This document shows positions 8,184 to 17,015 of a stretch of DNA of 64,000 nucleotides, piece by piece. The stretch's first letter is position 1. Every line of letters begins with the position of its first letter. The position numbers and the translations under genes were made by a program. The DNA comes from Bacillota bacterium. Its GTDB lineage: Bacteria; Bacillota; Clostridia; Lachnospirales; Lachnospiraceae. The stretch lies in contig JAFAGA010000044.1 in the NCBI GenBank assembly GCA_023423045.1, positions 1-64,000 on the forward strand, read 5' to 3'. The notes under the pieces are model-generated. The model was given only the letters and a program-made list of their open reading frames with translations. It searched no databases and was not told the DNA's origin.

Positions 8184-8212
8184 ATAGTACTATGAATTGT
8201 TGTAATTGTCAA
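8184..8212 (-). promoter_or_regulatory. Promoter of tRNA-Trp
   Basis: On the minus strand TTGACA (8207-8212) and TACTAT (8184-8189) are 17 bases apart, just upstream of the tRNA 5' end. An overlapping TATAAT (8181-8186) would give a 20-base spacing. Confidence 0.75.
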
Positions 8213-8270
8213 TATAATTTTAATATTTTCCTTGGAACAGAAGCTCCCTTGAATCCATTAAACCAAAACT

Positions 8271-8720
8271 CTATAGTTCTGCCAAAAGAAACTCCTCACA
8301 TGCGACGACAGAATCAATCTGATCCATTACCCGGCAGACCAGTCCTTGCATACAGTCGACAAGTTCCATCTGCTCCGCTGTCTCTTTCTCAAGGATATGG
8401 GCAGTCTCATTCGCACACTGGGAATGGTCCAATATCTGATCAAATGTCTTCTGTAACTCATAAAGTATATCTGCCACCGGTTTTAATTCTTCCTGTTCGG
8501 CCAGTATTTTTGTCAAGTAATACTCCTGCAGCCCTTCAACCAATTTGTTCCCAGCTGCAGATAAGTTCAGTATCTTATCCGAAATGTTCATTACATCATA
8601 GGAATTCTTCTCAAGTATCAGCTGCGAGCTCTGCCACCGTTCCATCTTATCCCCCATACAGAATAAACTTTCCTGAGTTGCAGCCAGACACATTAATCTT
8701 TCGTTTGTCAGATCCTTCAT
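8271..8720 (-). CDS. Hypothetical helical protein downstream of radA, 149 aa
   Basis: A cytosolic, almost entirely alpha-helical acidic protein (MKDLTNERLMCLAATQESLF... to CEEFLLAEL) with heptad-like spacing of hydrophobics, reminiscent of four-helix coiled-coil or chemoreceptor-type signalling helices. No named family is recognised. The start at 8720 follows a GGGGG box by six bases; an in-frame ATG five codons upstream lacks a box. It begins 34 bp after the radA stop and is probably the last protein gene of the radA transcript. Codon usage and a clean frame support a real gene. Confidence 0.6.
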   Translation of the reverse strand: MKDLTNERLMCLAATQESLFCMGDKMERWQSSQLILEKNSYDVMNISDKILNLSAAGNKLVEGLQEYYLTKILAEQEELKPVADILYELQKTFDQILDHSQCANETAHILEKETAEQMELVDCMQGLVCRVMDQIDSVVACEEFLLAEL

Positions 8721-8754
8721 TTGTAACCCCCGCATTCTTTGTAGAGCATGCTAT

Positions 8755-10113
8755 CTATCTCATAAGTATTCCTAATACCTCGCTGATATTTCGAACTCCA
8801 ATCAGCCTTATGCCTTTTCCTTTGATGTGCTCTTTGTTTGCTTGAGGCAGGATACATAGTTCAAATCCCATCTTGGCAGCTTCTGCCACCCTTTGCTCGG
8901 CCATATTCACCGCTCTGATCTCACCGGTCAGGCCGACTTCTCCGAACAATATTGTTTTGTTATCCAGCGCAACGTTTTTGTAGCTGGATAGAATTGCTGT
9001 TACTACTGCCAGGTCCAGGGCAGGTTCCGTAATTCTCATACCACCGGCAACATTGACGTAGGCATCGCAATCGGATAACTGTATCCCCGCGCGTTTTTCC
9101 AGGACTGCCATCAACAGGTTAACTCGGTTATAATCCGTACCGGCGGCGGTTCTCCTGGGCATATTGAAATTGGTCCTGCAGACCAGGGCCTGTACCTCTA
9201 CCAAAATCGGTCTGGTTCCTTCAATGGAAGCCGCAACCACAGAACCTGCTTCTCCCTCAGGTCTGCCCTTCAGCATAAACTCCGAAGGATTCTTCACCTC
9301 CGCAAGCCCGGAGCCCTGCATCTCAAAGACCCCGATCTCATTGGTTGAACCAAAACGGTTCTTGACCGCCCGCAGCACCCGATAAGAAGCATAATTGTCT
9401 CCTTCAAAATAAAGCACCGTATCCACCATATGCTCCAGCACCCTGGGTCCTGCCACCACACCTTCCTTGGTCACGTGGCCAATAATAAATATGGTAATGC
9501 CAGAGTCCTTTGCAATCCGCATCAGTGCTGCCGTCGCCTCTCTTACCTGGCTGACGCTTCCCGGAGCGGCGCTTACTTCTTCCTTGAACATCGTTTGAAT
9601 GGAGTCAATGATTACAATATCCGGAGTATGCTTCTGAATCACTTCCTCCACCATATCCAGATCTGTTTCACATAAAAGGAGAAGCTCGCCGCCAAACACG
9701 CCGAGCCTCTCTGCTCTCATTTTAATTTGGCTCAGGGATTCCTCCCCGGAAATATAGAGAATTTTCTTTTGCTGTGCTGCAATTTCACGGCACATCTGAA
9801 GCAGCAGGGTGGATTTTCCGATCCCCGGATCACCACCCACCAGAACCAGACTGCCCCGGACAATCCCTCCGCCGAGAACACGGTCAAGCTCTCCGATACC
9901 GGAGCATAATCTTAACTGCTCCTCCGTCTTCACGTTGGATATCAGAACAGGCTCTCTGTAGCTCCTGATGCCGCCGGCGGGTTTGCTGCCCTTCTTTACA
10001 ACCGGTTCATCTACAAAGGTATCCCAACTCTTACAGGCCGGACATTGCCCTAACCATTTTGCTGATTCAAAGCCGCACTCTTTACAGAAAAACACGGTTT
10101 TATTCTTCGCCAT
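8755..10113 (-). CDS. radA: DNA repair protein RadA (Sms)
   Basis: A 452-residue RecA-like ATPase and branched-DNA helicase that assists recombination and repair. Residues 10-27 form the four-Cys zinc finger (CKEC then CPAC). The RecA-like core has Walker A GGDPGIGKST at about residue 93, and the RadA-specific KNRFG motif is present (VKNRFGSTNEIG, about 252). The C-terminal third is the Lon-like domain (NVAGGMRITEPALDLAV). It follows the 10115-10528 gene by one base and the clpC locus further up, matching the usual clpC-radA neighbourhood of Firmicutes. Confidence 0.97.
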   Translation of the reverse strand: MAKNKTVFFCKECGFESAKWLGQCPACKSWDTFVDEPVVKKGSKPAGGIRSYREPVLISNVKTEEQLRLCSGIGELDRVLGGGIVRGSLVLVGGDPGIGKSTLLLQMCREIAAQQKKILYISGEESLSQIKMRAERLGVFGGELLLLCETDLDMVEEVIQKHTPDIVIIDSIQTMFKEEVSAAPGSVSQVREATAALMRIAKDSGITIFIIGHVTKEGVVAGPRVLEHMVDTVLYFEGDNYASYRVLRAVKNRFGSTNEIGVFEMQGSGLAEVKNPSEFMLKGRPEGEAGSVVAASIEGTRPILVEVQALVCRTNFNMPRRTAAGTDYNRVNLLMAVLEKRAGIQLSDCDAYVNVAGGMRITEPALDLAVVTAILSSYKNVALDNKTILFGEVGLTGEIRAVNMAEQRVAEAAKMGFELCILPQANKEHIKGKGIRLIGVRNISEVLGILMR

Positions 10114-10114
10114 A

Positions 10115-10528
10115 TTACAGTTTAACCACCTTTACGAAGTCCTTTTCTCCTTCGTTCAACTCCAGGCTGAGCACCAGTTTGCCACCCAGATTAGTCTTCA
10201 TTCTGCCAAGGTTGGAATCGTTCTTGTAAATCTCATATTCCTTCTCTGCCTCCAGCTCCAAGGTAATCTGAGCCGTATCCTTGCCGGCCACCTCAAAGCT
10301 GATCTGGTTTTCCTTTGCATCTAGATGAAATACGGCAGTACCCGGTACGGACTCGTAGACGAACATTCCATTTTTCTCAAGCTTGGTTATCTCATAAAAG
10401 GTTTTTACTTTATAGAGATCTCCCTGATGCTCGAAATCAGAAGCCTTTGATTTTACATTCAATGTGTAATTACCAAAGCTGATTGTTCCATCACTTTCCT
10501 TGCGTATTAACTCTTCAACAACTGCCAT
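10115..10528 (-). CDS. Conserved beta-rich protein upstream of radA, 137 aa
   Basis: A soluble, beta-strand-rich protein (begins MAVVEELIRKESDGTISFGNY). AGGAGG precedes the ATG, and the stop lies one base before the radA start, so the two are translationally close. Relatives in Lachnospiraceae have, as I recall, sometimes been labelled endosialidase; I see no catalytic motif here supporting such an activity and treat it as unknown. Its fixed place before radA suggests a housekeeping role. Two near-identical 31-bp repeats, each with a minus-strand TATAAT, lie upstream and may form its promoter. Confidence 0.75.
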   Translation of the reverse strand: MAVVEELIRKESDGTISFGNYTLNVKSKASDFEHQGDLYKVKTFYEITKLEKNGMFVYESVPGTAVFHLDAKENQISFEVAGKDTAQITLELEAEKEYEIYKNDSNLGRMKTNLGGKLVLSLELNEGEKDFVKVVKL

Positions 10529-10594
10529 TGTATGCCCCTCCTAATTGTATTAATATGTCTATTGAGACGAAATTTTTTATGGTTCTATTCTTAC

Positions 10595-10656
10595 ATTATA
10601 TATGATGTTTCATGTGAATTCTACTATTATATACGATATTTCGTGTGAATTCTACT
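10595..10656 (-). repeat. 31-bp tandem duplication with TATAAT boxes
   Basis: Copies 10595-10625 and 10626-10656 differ at three positions. On the minus strand each contains TATAAT, so the duplication doubles a -10-like element ahead of the gene at 10528. No clear -35 box is found at standard spacing. Confidence 0.6.
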
Positions 10657-10675
10657 GTTTTAATATAAAAATTTC

Positions 10676-10793
10676 AGGAGGAGGCCGGAAGCACTCTCAG
10701 ATCATGGCAATTCTGATATAAACTTACTATACCGCCGCTGCTCTTTACTCCCGGTAAAGGGCGCTGCCCCCGTACAGTTCACTCCGGCCTCAT
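10676..10793 (-). terminator. Long stem-loop after clpC
   Basis: GAGGCCGGA (10681) and TCCGGCCTC (10783) are exact complements enclosing about 93 bases with further internal pairing. On the minus strand the structure lies just after clpC and is followed by TGAAATTTTTATATT. It is either a large terminator or a small processed RNA. Confidence 0.5.
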
Positions 10794-10829
10794 AATAAAT
10801 CCCATTAGTCGATCAGGAGGTTTCTTGTT

Positions 10830-13280
10830 TTACTTTGCCTGTAATACCATCTCATTGTCCAGAAATTCCACGTGGACTGTATCCCCTTCCTTGATGGTTC
10901 CCGCCAATATTCCTTCCGCCAGCTTATCCTCGATATTAGTCTGAATTGCACGTCTGAGCGGTCTGGCACCGTACTTGGGATCAAAGCCGACTTCAGCCAG
11001 ATGTGCCATCGCTGTATCACCGGTCTCCAGGGCAATGTTCATCTGGGCCTTGCTGCGCTTTCCGATAGTGGCAATCATGATGCCTACAATCTCCTTAATA
11101 TTATCCCTGGTTAAGGAATGGAATACAATAATCTCATCAATACGGTTGATAAACTCGGGTTTAAAGATTCTCTTTACCTCATCCATAACCCCGTCCTTCA
11201 TCCGCTTATAATCCTCTTTGTCATCAACGATCGCCGCAAATCCCAGGCGCTTCGGTTCCACGATGTTCTGGGCTCCCGCATTCGAGGTCATAATGATGAT
11301 CGTGTTCTTAAAGCTTACTCTACGTCCCTGGGAGTCGGTGATATGCCCGTCATCCAGAACCTGCAAAAGAATATTGAATACATCCGGATGTGCCTTCTCC
11401 ACCTCGTCAAACAGGATGACGGAATAGGGATTTTGTCTTACCTTTTCACTGAGCTGGCCTCCCTCATCATAGCCAACATATCCCGGAGGGGAACCGATCA
11501 GCTTGCTGACACTGTGCTTTTCCATATACTCGGACATATCAACTCTGATAATGGAATTCTCACTGCCGAACATCGCTTCTGCCAGAGCCTTGGAAAGCTC
11601 CGTCTTGCCCACGCCTGTCGGTCCGAGGAACAGGAAAGATCCTGTGGGGCGGTTCGGATCCTTTAATCCCACCCGTCCGCGGCGGATTGCCTTTGCCACT
11701 GCGGCTACTGCTTCTTCCTGTCCTACCACTCTCTGGTGGAGAATGCTCTCCAGCTTCTGAAGACGTTCTGTCTCTTCCTCTGCCAGCTTCTTCACCGGTA
11801 TCTTCGTCCAGCTTGCCACGATTTCCGCAATCTCATTATCGCCGACTACCAGCTGTTTCTCCTGTCTCAGCTTATCATCCAGCACCTTCTGTTTCTCCAG
11901 CTGCTCCAGTACCGATTCCTGCTGCTTTTTGATCTCACCGGCCTTCTCATAGGCTTCATCCTTGATCGCTTTTTCTTTCTCACTCTCCAGGTGCTTAATT
12001 TCCTGCTCCAGATCCTTAATCTCCGGAGAGGAGGTATAAGTGCTCAGACGCACCTTGGATGCAGCCTCATCCATCAGATCGATGGCTTTATCCGGCAGAT
12101 ACCTGTCATTGATATAACGGCTGGAAAGCTTGACTGCCGCTTCCAATGCGGCATCTGTAATGCGAACCTGATGATGGGCTTCGTATTTGTCTCTCAGCCC
12201 GAATAAAATCAGAATCGCTTCCTCCTCAGAGGGTTCATCCACTACAACCGGCTGGAATCTCCGCTCCAACGCAGCATCCTTCTCGATATATTTGCGATAT
12301 TCTTCTCTGGTGGTGGCTCCGATGATTTGAAGCTCGCCTCTTGCCAGGGAGGGCTTCAAAATATTGGAAGCATCGATCGCTCCTTCCGCTCCTCCGGCAC
12401 CGATAATTGTATGAATCTCATCTATGAACAGCAGCACATTTCCATCACTGATCACTTCGCTGATTACTTTTTTAATTCTTTCTTCAAACTCACCGCGGTA
12501 TTTGGAACCGGCTACCATGCCGGACAGATCCAGGGTGACTACCCGTTTTTCCTTAATGATATCCGGAATATTACCTTCCACAATCTTTAATGCAAGCCCT
12601 TCCGCAATTGCCGTCTTGCCCACACCGGGTTCTCCGACCAGACAGGGGTTGTTCTTCGTCCTGCGGCTGAGGATCTGTACGACTCTCTGTATCTCGTTCT
12701 CTCTTCCGATGACCGGATCCAGCTTGCCTTCCCTCGCATATTCCGTCAAGTCCCTGCTGTACTGGTCCAGAGTAGGAGTTGCACTGGCCTTTCCTTTGGC
12801 CTTGGCTCCCTTTCCTGCAGAATATTCATTCTTGGCTACATTAACATCCACACCGGAAGCAGTAAGGATATCAATATATACCTTTTGCACATTAACTCCC
12901 AGAGTGTTCAGCAGACGGACTGCGATGCAGTCCGATTCCCTGATCAGAGCAATGAGGATATGCTCTGTTCCTACCAGCGGAGCCTTGAACTTGGCTGCTT
13001 CCTTATAGCTTTGATCCAGAATCCGCTTGGACCGGGGGGTAAAGGTTCCTCCATCCATCATCTCCACACCGTTATTCGGTGCGATCAGCTGGTTTACCAG
13101 CTCCAATACCTTATCCACGGTAACCCCGTTTTCCTCCAATACTCTCGATGCAACCCCTTCTACCTCCATCAGACCCATCAACAGATGCTCCGTTCCGATG
13201 TAGTTATGGGAAAGCCGGTATGCAACCTCCCGCGCCAGATTTATTGCATTTTTCGCATTATCCGTAAATTTTTCATACAT
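10830..13280 (-). CDS. clpC: ClpC, ATP-dependent protease ATPase subunit
   Basis: An 816-residue Hsp100 unfoldase that feeds proteins into ClpP and, with McsB, degrades arginine-phosphorylated proteins. The order is: double Clp-N repeat (about 1-140, starting MYEKFTDNAKNAINLA), first AAA+ module with Walker A GEPGVGKTAI, a middle UVR-containing coiled coil (KEKAIKDEAYEKAGEI), and second AAA+ module with GPTGVGKTEL and the ClpB-D2 C-terminus. The frame stays open 351 bases upstream, but GGAGG eight bases before the ATG at 13280 and family alignment set the start there. It follows mcsB by 260 bp with no obvious terminator, so it is the last gene of the gntR-mcsA-mcsB-clpC unit, perhaps with its own promoter. 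Confidence 0.97.
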   Translation of the reverse strand: MYEKFTDNAKNAINLAREVAYRLSHNYIGTEHLLMGLMEVEGVASRVLEENGVTVDKVLELVNQLIAPNNGVEMMDGGTFTPRSKRILDQSYKEAAKFKAPLVGTEHILIALIRESDCIAVRLLNTLGVNVQKVYIDILTASGVDVNVAKNEYSAGKGAKAKGKASATPTLDQYSRDLTEYAREGKLDPVIGRENEIQRVVQILSRRTKNNPCLVGEPGVGKTAIAEGLALKIVEGNIPDIIKEKRVVTLDLSGMVAGSKYRGEFEERIKKVISEVISDGNVLLFIDEIHTIIGAGGAEGAIDASNILKPSLARGELQIIGATTREEYRKYIEKDAALERRFQPVVVDEPSEEEAILILFGLRDKYEAHHQVRITDAALEAAVKLSSRYINDRYLPDKAIDLMDEAASKVRLSTYTSSPEIKDLEQEIKHLESEKEKAIKDEAYEKAGEIKKQQESVLEQLEKQKVLDDKLRQEKQLVVGDNEIAEIVASWTKIPVKKLAEEETERLQKLESILHQRVVGQEEAVAAVAKAIRRGRVGLKDPNRPTGSFLFLGPTGVGKTELSKALAEAMFGSENSIIRVDMSEYMEKHSVSKLIGSPPGYVGYDEGGQLSEKVRQNPYSVILFDEVEKAHPDVFNILLQVLDDGHITDSQGRRVSFKNTIIIMTSNAGAQNIVEPKRLGFAAIVDDKEDYKRMKDGVMDEVKRIFKPEFINRIDEIIVFHSLTRDNIKEIVGIMIATIGKRSKAQMNIALETGDTAMAHLAEVGFDPKYGARPLRRAIQTNIEDKLAEGILAGTIKEGDTVHVEFLDNEMVLQAK

Positions 13281-13540
13281 ATGTTGTATCCTCCATTCCA
13301 GCCGGTACAGCTTTCTATAGTGCCTCCCGATCAGATGCTGCCCGGAAATATACCTGCATAACGCTGTACCTGAGTACTCTATTGCTTCGTTTGAAATGAC
13401 TGTCTGTTCTTGTCGAGTTTTTGTACGTTTCATAAGATGCTTTGTTACAGTTTGGCCAGCGAAATTCTGATGCCCGATTTTTACTTGCTTTTCCTTCGTG
13501 CGTTCAGAACGCTCCGCTTTACAAGATGTGTGATGTTTTC

Positions 13541-14578
13541 CTATGAAATAATGAAGGGCAATTCCTTCCGAATATATTCCGCTCTGGCCTGATCTCTGGT
13601 CAGGCTTCCGACATTCTTCCCCAGGTTCCACTGAAGGCTCCCTGGCTGTACGCCCATCATCAGCTTATGCACATTGAAGGCCCGGTCAAATTTGATTAAA
13701 CCGCAATCGGCACCAAATTTGATCTGGGACAGCAGGGTCATGGCATCATCCGAGGACATTTGCCTTGCATACCTAAGTACACCGTAGGAACGAAAAACCT
13801 GATCCTCGATCTCATCCGTATTCACGGACAGCATATATTCCCTGCGCTTTCTCTCCTGCTTTATCACCTGCAGCACAATCCGCTTCAGGTTCTCAATAAT
13901 CTCACTTTCCGAATTGCCCATGGTCTTTTGGTTGGAAATCTGATAGATACTTCCCAGGCTCTTCGTACCTTCCCCATAAATACCCCGGATGGTCACTCCG
14001 TACTTTCCCACCTCTTCAATCAGCCTCTGTATCATTCTTGCAGCTGTGAGAGCCGGAAGAAATACCATGCAGGAAGCCCGCATTCCTGTTCCGGCATTGG
14101 TGGGACAGGCAGTGAGATAACCGTATTTCTCATCGTAGGCAAACTGCAGCTTCTCATTGGCAATATCATCAATACGATCCGCCTCTTCATATGCCTGCTC
14201 GATGTTCATACCGCCGGCAATCGCCTGAATTCGTACATGATCCTCTTCATTTATCATAATGCTGACCGTCTCATCATCCGACAAAATCAGTCCTGTTGTC
14301 TGTTCCTTTTCTGCCAGCAATGGGCTGACAATATGGCGCTCCACCATGGCTATCTTATCAATCTCACTTAAGGTGCTGATATTGCAGGCATAGTACCTGC
14401 GATTATCCTGCTCGGACAGGGAATTGGCTATCTTCTTTACCTCATCTACCATCGCTGTAGCCTGTTCTTCATCAATTTTGGAGGAAAATGGGTAGGTACC
14501 TAGATTTCTCGCCAGCCTCACACGGCTGGAGATGACCACGTCGCTGTCCAGAGGAATCTGTTCATACCATTTAAGCAT
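13541..14578 (-). CDS. mcsB: Protein-arginine kinase McsB
   Basis: A 345-residue kinase of the phosphagen-kinase fold that phosphorylates arginine side chains of damaged proteins, marking them for ClpCP. Visible motifs are VISSRVRLARN (about residue 15-25, ATP phosphate contacts), TACPTNAGTGMRASCMVFLPAL (given here only in part as CPTNAGTGMR, about residue 155) and the C-terminal GLIKFDRAFNVHKLM. The gene overlaps the end of mcsA by eight bases, indicating translational coupling; McsA is the usual activator of McsB. Confidence 0.96.
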   Translation of the reverse strand: MLKWYEQIPLDSDVVISSRVRLARNLGTYPFSSKIDEEQATAMVDEVKKIANSLSEQDNRRYYACNISTLSEIDKIAMVERHIVSPLLAEKEQTTGLILSDDETVSIMINEEDHVRIQAIAGGMNIEQAYEEADRIDDIANEKLQFAYDEKYGYLTACPTNAGTGMRASCMVFLPALTAARMIQRLIEEVGKYGVTIRGIYGEGTKSLGSIYQISNQKTMGNSESEIIENLKRIVLQVIKQERKRREYMLSVNTDEIEDQVFRSYGVLRYARQMSSDDAMTLLSQIKFGADCGLIKFDRAFNVHKLMMGVQPGSLQWNLGKNVGSLTRDQARAEYIRKELPFIIS

Positions 14579-15119
14579 TGCTTTCCTCCTCCTTCTTCAT
14601 CTGCTTGATCAGGTCCCGAAGCCTTGCCGCCTCTTCAAACTCCTCCTTCTCAATTGCTTCCTGAAGCCTCAGGGAGAGCACTTCTGCCTCTGAGATATCC
14701 CTACGTACCTGTTCCGGCGTGGCTGCAACAAAGCCCTTTGGCCTCTTGCCCGTATGGACCTCGGCCCCTTGAATGCTTTTAAAGGTCTTCCCCAATTGGC
14801 CGTGGAAGCTTCGGTAGCATTGGGCACAGCCGAACCGGCCCTTTTGGATAAATTCTTCATAGGAGGTGCCGCAGCTGCTGCAGGTAAGAGCCGGTTCGGT
14901 GCTTCCTGCTCTCTTTTTATCGGAGGCGGTATAGTTATCAAGCAGGGTAGATAGCAGATCCCCCAGGGTAAGCTCACTGTTCATCAGGGGTTTTTCCATT
15001 TGAAAGGATGTGTAGTTCGCTGCACACTCCTCACAAAGATGCTGTTCTTTCTTTGCTCCGTTGATAATCTCTGTGTACAATATCTTGGCATCTCTTTTCT
15101 GGCATCTGTCACATAGCAT
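14571..15119 (-). CDS. mcsA: McsA, zinc-binding activator of McsB
   Basis: A 182-residue adaptor. Four CxxC pairs are seen (CDRC at residue 3, CEEC at 29, CSSC and CAQC in the middle), which should bind zinc. The C-terminus is a UVR domain (LRLQEAIEKEEFEEAARLRD) that contacts ClpC-type partners. AAAGGAGG lies just before the ATG at 15119; an upstream open frame extends to 15260 but lacks a signal and runs through the end of the regulator gene. The regulator stops four bases before this start and mcsB overlaps the end, so all three are one operon. Confidence 0.93.
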   Translation of the reverse strand: MLCDRCQKRDAKILYTEIINGAKKEQHLCEECAANYTSFQMEKPLMNSELTLGDLLSTLLDNYTASDKKRAGSTEPALTCSSCGTSYEEFIQKGRFGCAQCYRSFHGQLGKTFKSIQGAEVHTGKRPKGFVAATPEQVRRDISEAEVLSLRLQEAIEKEEFEEAARLRDLIKQMKKEEESNA

Positions 15120-15123
15120 TGTA

Positions 15124-15498
15124 TTACCTCCTTTCAAATTCGTTAAAAATATCGTTAACGATTTTTTGAGCCTCCTCACAACTAATATTCTTGCAGAATG
15201 CCTTGGCCAGTACCACGCGCATGTCATCGCGCATCTCCTGGGTCGCTTGCAGCTTGTCATAATCGATGGCTATCACCGCACCTTTTCTGCGGTCCAGCTT
15301 CAGATATCCTTCCTGCTTTAATATAGCATATGCCTTATTAACGGTGTGCATATTAATTCCGATATATTCCGCCAATTCTCTTACGGAAGGAAGATTCTCG
15401 CCTTCCTGCAGCTGCGAGGTAGCGATGCCATATATGATCTGGTTTCTCAATTGGATATAAATCGCTTCATCACTATTAAAATCAATCTCTACATACAT
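15124..15498 (-). CDS. GntR-family (YtrA-type) repressor of the clpC operon
   Basis: A 124-residue regulator with an N-terminal winged helix (DEAIYIQLRNQI then PSVRELAEYIGINMHTVNKAY, helix-turn-helix at about 35-60) and only a short C-terminal helical tail, as in the YtrA subfamily, which lack a large ligand domain. In Bacillus the corresponding position before mcsA-mcsB-clpC is held by CtsR, to which this shows no resemblance. Its own promoter carries a perfect TGTTATA-7-TATAACA dyad over the -10 box, strongly suggesting autorepression of the whole operon. AGGTG precedes the ATG. The inducing signal is unknown. Confidence 0.85.
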   Translation of the reverse strand: MYVEIDFNSDEAIYIQLRNQIIYGIATSQLQEGENLPSVRELAEYIGINMHTVNKAYAILKQEGYLKLDRRKGAVIAIDYDKLQATQEMRDDMRVVLAKAFCKNISCEEAQKIVNDIFNEFERR

Positions 15499-15545
15499 TC
15501 GGATACACCTCGTTAGATTACCTGTATTTTACAACAAATTATACT

Positions 15546-15585
15546 TGTTATATGCATAGTATAACAGTTATGTCAGATTTGTCAA
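15546..15585 (-). promoter_or_regulatory. Promoter and operator of the gntR-mcsAB-clpC operon
   Basis: On the minus strand TTGACA (15580-15585) and TATACT (15558-15563) are spaced 16 bases. The perfect inverted repeat TGTTATA/TATAACA (15546-15552, 15560-15566) covers the -10 box, an ideal place for a repressor. The -35 box is four bases from the stop codon of the preceding gene at 15589. Confidence 0.85.
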
Positions 15586-15588
15586 TAG

Positions 15589-16830
15589 TTATTCCAAATC
15601 GTCCTCTTTATAGCCCCTGGATTTCAGGTAGAGCCGTATGCATATCACCAGGAACAGTATGCAAAATGCGCTGAGCAATGCGATTGCAATTGCGGCCTGG
15701 GTCAAATTGGTTCGGTATTTCTCATAAGTGATTCGGTCCTTCTCATCTATCACCGGAGCCTCTTCAACTGTAATCTTATCGTTACCGGTATATCTTTGCA
15801 GAGTTCTCTCAATCCGGTCATAACGGTAGAAGCCGGCTTCACCCATGGGGTTTTCAGCATAAATCAAAAGGAAATCGCTCTCCATGTCACCCTGAGGATA
15901 GAAGGCTGTAACGGATGAACCCGAAATAATCAGCTTTGTCATAACATATCCTTCCGGAATTAGGGTTTCGGCTTCCGTCTCCAACAATTTATATTGTCCG
16001 CTATAAACGAAATATTTATCACCGTTTGATTCTATAATTTCAAATTTTTCCGCAGTGTTCTCCGGCGGCAGCACTTCCTCCGGTGCGCCGGTAACCTCAG
16101 GGGCTGCGGCTTTGATTGCATTGATACTATATTCTATGACCTTTCCTGATTCTGCAAGCACAGATATTGTAATTTTATTTTCACCTTCTTTAAGCGCCTC
16201 ATTGCCGGCTATAGTCACAGAGGCTTTCTCATCTTCCGGCAATGCCACAATCACCAATTGCTCCGTATCAGAATCTGCTTCCACCGTATAATCATGAATC
16301 CCGGCTTCAAATTCCGGCTTCAATACGGAGGGGCTGACCTTCAGGGATTTCAGAGCTCCATTGTCGGAAGCAGTCTTCGGTGCTGCAACATTGATGGTCA
16401 GTACATTGTTGGAGACGGACATCTCGCCCCCCTCCAACTCATAGACAATTGCTCTGTCAGGAAAGGCAAGCTTACACATGCCTACCTGTGTGGCCTCGAA
16501 CTTCAAGGTATATTTTCGCTTCGTACTTCCCTGTGTATTGTCCATATCGGATATGGTCAAATATCCGCTGCTGCCTTTCACCTGGGACGAGCCTCCCTGA
16601 TATTCAAGGATATCATCATCATAGGTAATACTTCCTTCAAAATCCCCAAAGGAAGTCTGTGAGGTGATCTCAACATATACAAAGAACTCATCACCCAGAT
16701 TTACCTGCTCCGAATCCGAAGAAAGCTGCACCTGGGCGCTGGCAGCCAGCACCGGCCTTGCAGTCATTGTAAATCCCCACAATATTATTAGAAAAAACAC
16801 TCCCATATAACGCTTCATTTTGCTATTCAT
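15589..16830 (-). CDS. Secreted, membrane-anchored cohesin-like / cadherin-like protein
   Basis: A 413-residue envelope protein. A signal peptide (MKRYMGVFFLIILWGF, cleavage near VLAASA) is followed by a cohesin-like beta sandwich (about 32-150: VNLGDEFFVYVEITSQ, GSITYDDDILEY), then a cadherin-like domain (about 155-245: LKSLKVSPSVLKPEFEAGIH), a Pro/Glu linker, a beta-rich region, and a C-terminal transmembrane helix at about 380-402 with a short basic/acidic cytosolic end. No cellulosomal dockerin is visible nearby, so a scaffold role is not supported; carbohydrate or peptidoglycan contact is more likely. GGGGACGG precedes the ATG. The next gene upstream encodes a wall hydrolase with the same cadherin-like module. 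Confidence 0.8.
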   Translation of the reverse strand: MNSKMKRYMGVFFLIILWGFTMTARPVLAASAQVQLSSDSEQVNLGDEFFVYVEITSQTSFGDFEGSITYDDDILEYQGGSSQVKGSSGYLTISDMDNTQGSTKRKYTLKFEATQVGMCKLAFPDRAIVYELEGGEMSVSNNVLTINVAAPKTASDNGALKSLKVSPSVLKPEFEAGIHDYTVEADSDTEQLVIVALPEDEKASVTIAGNEALKEGENKITISVLAESGKVIEYSINAIKAAAPEVTGAPEEVLPPENTAEKFEIIESNGDKYFVYSGQYKLLETEAETLIPEGYVMTKLIISGSSVTAFYPQGDMESDFLLIYAENPMGEAGFYRYDRIERTLQRYTGNDKITVEEAPVIDEKDRITYEKYRTNLTQAAIAIALLSAFCILFLVICIRLYLKSRGYKEDDLE

Positions 16831-16930
16831 AAATCCGTCCCCTTTCCTGACTATGCCCGCATCGGATAAACAACGCCGGAGTAAGCAACGAGTGATACGC
16901 TTTACGAACCACTCTTATGTTCAAACACAT

Positions 16931-16959
16931 CCGGCCGCTAGGTTTTCACCTGCGGCCGG
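16931..16959 (-). terminator. GC-rich hairpin between two envelope genes
   Basis: Perfect 8-bp stem CCGGCCGC/GCGGCCGG, extended by AGGT/ACCT in the loop, lies about 60 bp after the glucosaminidase-like gene. No T-run follows, so partial termination or mRNA protection is as likely. Confidence 0.5.
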
Positions 16960-17015
16960 ACTGAATCATCCATGTCGTAATACCGAGTCTGCTGCTAAGT
17001 GTCTCTTTGCAAAGC

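Noticed and set aside
8168..8845. 225-codon plus-strand frame opposite the radA-downstream gene
   Set aside because: Covers the tRNA promoter and two minus-strand genes; low-complexity Pro/Ser composition typical of a shadow frame.
13281..13631. N-terminal extension of ClpC by 117 codons
   Set aside because: Frame is open but the added residues are unlike any ClpC, it runs into the mcsB end, and GGAGG marks the ATG at 13280.
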